From Streptomyces scabiei 87.22 (GTDB lineage Bacteria > Actinomycetota > Actinomycetes > Streptomycetales > Streptomycetaceae), in assembly GCF_000091305.1 (NCBI RefSeq), contig NC_013929.1, positions 7,068,001 to 7,132,000 of the forward strand: a stretch of DNA of 64,000 nt. The letters run 5' to 3'. The notes beneath the pieces were generated by a model that saw only the letters and a program-made list of their open reading frames with translations, made no database searches and had not been told where the DNA came from. Position numbers and translations under genes: made by a program. Positions within the stretch are counted from its first letter, which is position 1. Every line of letters starts with the position of its first letter. Below, piece after piece: positions 61,292 through 64,000 of this stretch.

Positions 61292-62437
61292 GTGGTTCTG
61301 AAAACCTTCGGCTGGTCGTTCGCGGTCACCGCGCTCGGCTTGGTAGCAGCGGTTCTCTACGACGGATGGACGGCGTTCGGTGTAGTCGCGATCCTGTCCG
61401 TCCTGGAGATCTCGCTGTCGTTCGACAACGCGGTGGTCAACGCCGGGATCCTGAAGAAGATGAATGCCTTCTGGCAGAAGATCTTCCTCACCGTCGGCAT
61501 CCTGATCGCCGTCTTCGGTATGCGGCTGGTCTTCCCCGTCGTCATCGTCGCCATCAGCGCCAAGGTGAGCCCCATCGAGGCCGTCGACCTCGCGCTCACC
61601 GACAAGGACCAGTACCAGCAGTACGTGACCGACGCCCACCCGTCGATCGCGGCCTTCGGCGGTATGTTCCTGCTGATGATCTTCCTGGACTTCATCTTCG
61701 AGGACCGGGACATCAAGTGGCTGAGCTGGCTGGAGCGTCCGCTGGCCAAGCTCGGCAAGGTCGACATGCTGTCGGCCTGCATCGCGATGATCGTTCTGCT
61801 GGTCACCTCGATGACCTTCGCCACCAACGCCCACCAGCACGGCGGCGCCCATGTCGACAAGGCGCAGACGGTCCTGATCTCCGGACTCGCGGGTCTCATC
61901 ACCTATCTCATCGTGGGTGGTCTCTCCGGCTTCTTCGAGAACAAGCTGGAGGAGGAAGAGGAGCGCGAGCACGAGGAGGAGGAGGCGGCGGAGCGCGCGG
62001 GCAAGCCGCGTTCGGCCGTGGCCCTCGCCGGCAAGGCCGCGTTCTTCATGTTCCTCTACCTGGAGGTCCTGGACGCGTCCTTCTCCTTCGACGGTGTCAT
62101 CGGCGCCTTCGCCATCACCAACGACATCGTCCTGATGGCGCTGGGCCTCGGCATCGGCGCCATGTACGTCCGGTCGCTGACCGTGTACCTGGTCCGTCAG
62201 GGCACCCTCGACGACTACGTCTACCTGGAGCACGGCGCGCACTACGCGATCGGCGCGCTCGCGGCGATCCTCCTCGTCACCATCCAGTACGAGATCAACG
62301 AGTTCATCACCGGCTCCATCGGTGTCATCCTGATCGCCTGGTCCTTCTGGTCCTCCGTCCGCCGCAACAAGGCGCTGGAGGCGGAGGAGGGAAAAGCTGA
62401 CGCCGCCGACAAGGCGGAGGTCTCCTCCGGGGTGTGA
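61292..62437 (+). CDS. TerC-like DUF475 membrane protein
   Basis: A 381-aa integral membrane protein with about eight to nine helices. Two internal repeats each carry acidic membrane residues: E-I-S-L-S-F-D-N-A-V-V-N-A and D-A-S-F-S-F-D-G-V-I-G-A-F-A. A Glu-rich cytoplasmic loop (E-E-E-E-R-E-H-E-E-E) separates them. TerC relatives move manganese or other divalent metals and associate with TerD proteins; DUF475 is the actinobacterial branch. GTG start without a strong ribosome-binding site. Confidence 0.9.
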   Translation: MVLKTFGWSFAVTALGLVAAVLYDGWTAFGVVAILSVLEISLSFDNAVVNAGILKKMNAFWQKIFLTVGILIAVFGMRLVFPVVIVAISAKVSPIEAVDLALTDKDQYQQYVTDAHPSIAAFGGMFLLMIFLDFIFEDRDIKWLSWLERPLAKLGKVDMLSACIAMIVLLVTSMTFATNAHQHGGAHVDKAQTVLISGLAGLITYLIVGGLSGFFENKLEEEEEREHEEEEAAERAGKPRSAVALAGKAAFFMFLYLEVLDASFSFDGVIGAFAITNDIVLMALGLGIGAMYVRSLTVYLVRQGTLDDYVYLEHGAHYAIGALAAILLVTIQYEINEFITGSIGVILIAWSFWSSVRRNKALEAEEGKADAADKAEVSSGV

Positions 62438-62464
62438 CCACCCGTGGGGTGAGGGCAGGCTCTG

Positions 62465-62508
62465 AGCGGGGCGGCCGACGAGGATGCGTCCTCGTCGGCC
62501 GCCCCGCT
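62465..62508 (+). terminator. strong terminator after the DUF475 gene
   Basis: A 20-bp perfect stem (AGCGGGGCGGCCGACGAGGA and complement) with loop TGCG, 28 bp after the stop and 38 bp before the next gene. Confidence 0.9.
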
Positions 62509-62546
62509 GGTGGTTGACGCGACGAGACGGCGGGTGTGGGGCGGGC

Positions 62547-63287
62547 ATGAGTTTCCTGGACAACCTCTGGCGGGGGCGGGCCTCGGAGTTCGACGCGGGC
62601 AACGCGGCGACCAACGCGATCGAGCTGACCAAGCGGCACCAGAAGGTGTCCCTGTCCAAGCAGAACGCGGCGGCGGGCCATCTGCGCGTCAATCTGTCCT
62701 GGCGGATGCGGACCTCCGACATCGGCGGACCCAAGCGGCAGAGCGTGCTGCGGCACCCCTTCAGGGCGCTCCGGCCGGAGGAGGTCCAGGCGCACAGCCA
62801 GAGCATGGTGAACGTCGACCTCGACCTCGGCTGTCTGTACGAGCTGGCCGACGGGACGAAGGGGGTCGTGCAGCCGCTGGGCGGCTTCCTCGGGGACATC
62901 AACGAGCCGCCGTACATGCGGCTCAGCGGGGACGACCGGTTCGGGTCGGGGTCCGGCGAGACGATGTACATCAACCTGGACCACCGCGAGGCGTTCCGGC
63001 GGATGCTGGTGTTCGTCTACATCTACGACCAGACGCCCGCGTTCGACCGTACGCACGCGATCGTGACCCTGTACCCCAGCAACGGCCCGCGGATCGAGAT
63101 AGGTCTGGACGAGCGGCACCCGCAGGCCCGGTCGTGCGCCGTGGTGATGATCGAGAACATCAAGGGGGAGATCACCGTCCGCCGGGAGGTGAAGTTCGTC
63201 TACGGCTTCCAGGCCGAACTCGACCGCCTGTACGGGTGGGGGCTGCAGTGGGGGCGGGGGTACAAGAGCAAGGCCGAGCGTTCCTGA
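62547..63287 (+). CDS. TerA-like tellurium-resistance/stress protein
   Basis: A 246-aa protein of the TerD/TerA superfamily. An N-terminal part of about 60 residues precedes a beta-sandwich with V-N-V-D-L-D-L-G-C-L-Y-E-L-A-D-G-T-K, F-G-S-G-S-G-E-T-M-Y-I-N-L-D and A-V-V-M-I-E-N-I-K-G-E. The pattern L-G-x-L-Y-E-L-x-D-G matches TerA-type proteins rather than TerD. It follows the DUF475 gene and its terminator, so it has its own promoter or depends on read-through. It ends 12 bp from the convergent TerD-like gene. Confidence 0.87.
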   Translation: MSFLDNLWRGRASEFDAGNAATNAIELTKRHQKVSLSKQNAAAGHLRVNLSWRMRTSDIGGPKRQSVLRHPFRALRPEEVQAHSQSMVNVDLDLGCLYELADGTKGVVQPLGGFLGDINEPPYMRLSGDDRFGSGSGETMYINLDHREAFRRMLVFVYIYDQTPAFDRTHAIVTLYPSNGPRIEIGLDERHPQARSCAVVMIENIKGEITVRREVKFVYGFQAELDRLYGWGLQWGRGYKSKAERS

Positions 63288-63299
63288 CGCCTCCGCCGC

Positions 63300-64000
63300 T
63301 CAGCGGCCGATGAACTGCGGTCCCTGCGGCGGCAGGCGGAAGTCGGGGTCCAGGGCCGCCGCCGTGGGCTGGGGGTAGCCGTACGCCGGCCCGTTGGTGG
63401 TGGCCGGGGTCGGCTGGGGGTGCGGATAGCCGTAGCCGGACTGCTGTGTGACGGCCGCCGGGGGGTAGCCGTACCCGGGCTGGGCCGGGACGCCGGCCGG
63501 GGGCCGCTCGGGAGGCAGCGGCGCGGAGGTCTCGGGGGACGGGGTCCGCGTGGTGGCGTTCTGGTCGGCCCCGGCGGCGGTCGACTCGTCGACCATGATG
63601 CCGAAGTTCGTGGCGAGGCCCTCCAGGCCGTTGACGTATCCCTCGCCGAGGGCACGGAACTTCCAGCCGCCGCCGCGGCGGTACAGCTCGCCGCAGATCA
63701 GGGCGGTCTCCTCGCCGGTCTCGGGCTTGACGTCGAAGTACGCCAGCGGTTCGGCGTCCGCGACCGTGGCGTCGTACAGCAGGATGCGCAGGGACGGAAC
63801 GCGGTCGAAGGTGACGTCCCCCGCGGAGGCCACCAGGAGAATCTGGCCGACGGCTGACTCGACACCGGCCAGGTCGGTCTGGATGGTGTCGGTGGGGCCC
63901 TCGGCCACCCGCTTCTGGCCGAGCCGCCACACCTTGCCGGAGGGGTGGCGGGGCTGGTTGTAGAAGACGAAGTCCTCGTCGGACCGTACGCGGCCGTCGG
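63300..64000 (-). CDS. TerD-family protein with Tyr-Gly-Tyr-Pro tail (5' end outside window)
   Basis: At least 233 residues, ending at 63300 and continuing beyond the window. The visible part begins D-G-R-V-R-S-D-E-D-F-V-F-Y-N-Q, typical of the TerD core, and continues with I-L-L-Y-D-A-T and W-K-F-R-A-L-G-E-G-Y. After the TerD domain comes a disordered tail of about 85 residues rich in Pro/Ala with repeated Y-G-Y-P, ending G-P-Q-F-I-G-R. The tail is absent from the two short TerD copies and may be a protein-interaction or phase-separating region. Confidence 0.88.
   Translation of the reverse strand, partial: DGRVRSDEDFVFYNQPRHPSGKVWRLGQKRVAEGPTDTIQTDLAGVESAVGQILLVASAGDVTFDRVPSLRILLYDATVADAEPLAYFDVKPETGEETALICGELYRRGGGWKFRALGEGYVNGLEGLATNFGIMVDESTAAGADQNATTRTPSPETSAPLPPERPPAGVPAQPGYGYPPAAVTQQSGYGYPHPQPTPATTNGPAYGYPQPTAAALDPDFRLPPQGPQFIGR

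Noticed and set aside
59824..63287. Ter cluster as a new defence system
   Set aside because: TerD/TerA/TerC-type gene sets are widespread and described in Streptomyces. No nuclease, helicase or toxin gene is present among them here.

Overview
The window looks like the chromosomal core of a Streptomyces. GC is very high, codons end in G or C, GTG and occasional TTG starts are common, and many genes appear leaderless. Gene content also fits: a FasR-fabD-fabH-acpP-fabF cluster, homodimeric aceE, an SCO2400-family protein, DUF3145, DUF3052 and a TerD/TerA/DUF475 cluster. From memory this matches, in inverted order, the S. coelicolor region around SCO2365-SCO2430; no search was run. I saw no rRNA, tRNA, CRISPR array, prophage or transposase.

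Layout. (a) 0-6.1 kb: a GH51 arabinofuranosidase behind paired palindromic operators, an Rrf2 regulator, an RsbW-like ATPase, a small membrane protein, an orphan sugar-binding lipoprotein and a secreted RTX-repeat protein. (b) 6.2-7.9 kb: an aminotransferase with a long Pro/Ala tail. (c) 8.1-16.6 kb, minus strand: a sugar/sugar-acid catabolic block with an enolase-superfamily dehydratase, a zinc dehydrogenase, an uncharacterised barrel-like protein, a ChvE/MmsAB-type ABC transporter and aldose 1-epimerase. (d) 16.8-24.5 kb: the SCO2400-family protein, then a LacI regulator with a lac-like operator and a YtfQRT/YjfF-type sugar transporter, with a 165-bp fold-back element between binding protein and ATPase.

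(e) 24.5-38.4 kb: mixed metabolic and regulatory genes. These are GNAT, MarR plus a divergent oxidoreductase, two serine/GDSL hydrolases, a kinase-fold protein, TetR regulators, an SGNH esterase, an EI24/CysZ-like membrane protein, a pyroglutamyl-peptidase-like protein lacking the catalytic Cys, a GH3 beta-glucosidase and DUF3145. (f) 38.5-43.5 kb: the fatty-acid cluster with its PucR-type regulator and an inverted repeat in the fabD promoter. (g) 43.7-54.6 kb: pirin, a membrane Ser/Thr kinase, a serine hydrolase, GNAT, a MerR-aldo/keto reductase pair, DUF4429, a DUF1023 hydrolase, a TetR-MFS efflux pair and a small membrane protein. (h) 54.7-64 kb: a potassium channel, aceE, DUF3052, an AhpE-like peroxiredoxin and the Ter stress cluster, whose last TerD gene runs off the window.

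The carbohydrate half (GH51, GH3, two monosaccharide ABC systems, the dehydratase pathway, GalM) suggests plant-polysaccharide use: oligosaccharides are cut outside or inside the cell, and monosaccharides are imported by high-affinity ABC systems. The second half is central metabolism and stress. Nothing here is an obviously new multi-gene system. The best leads are the uncharacterised operon gene at 13.3-14.3 kb, the fold-back element at 20.4-20.6 kb and the Cys-to-Ser pyroglutamyl-peptidase homologue.
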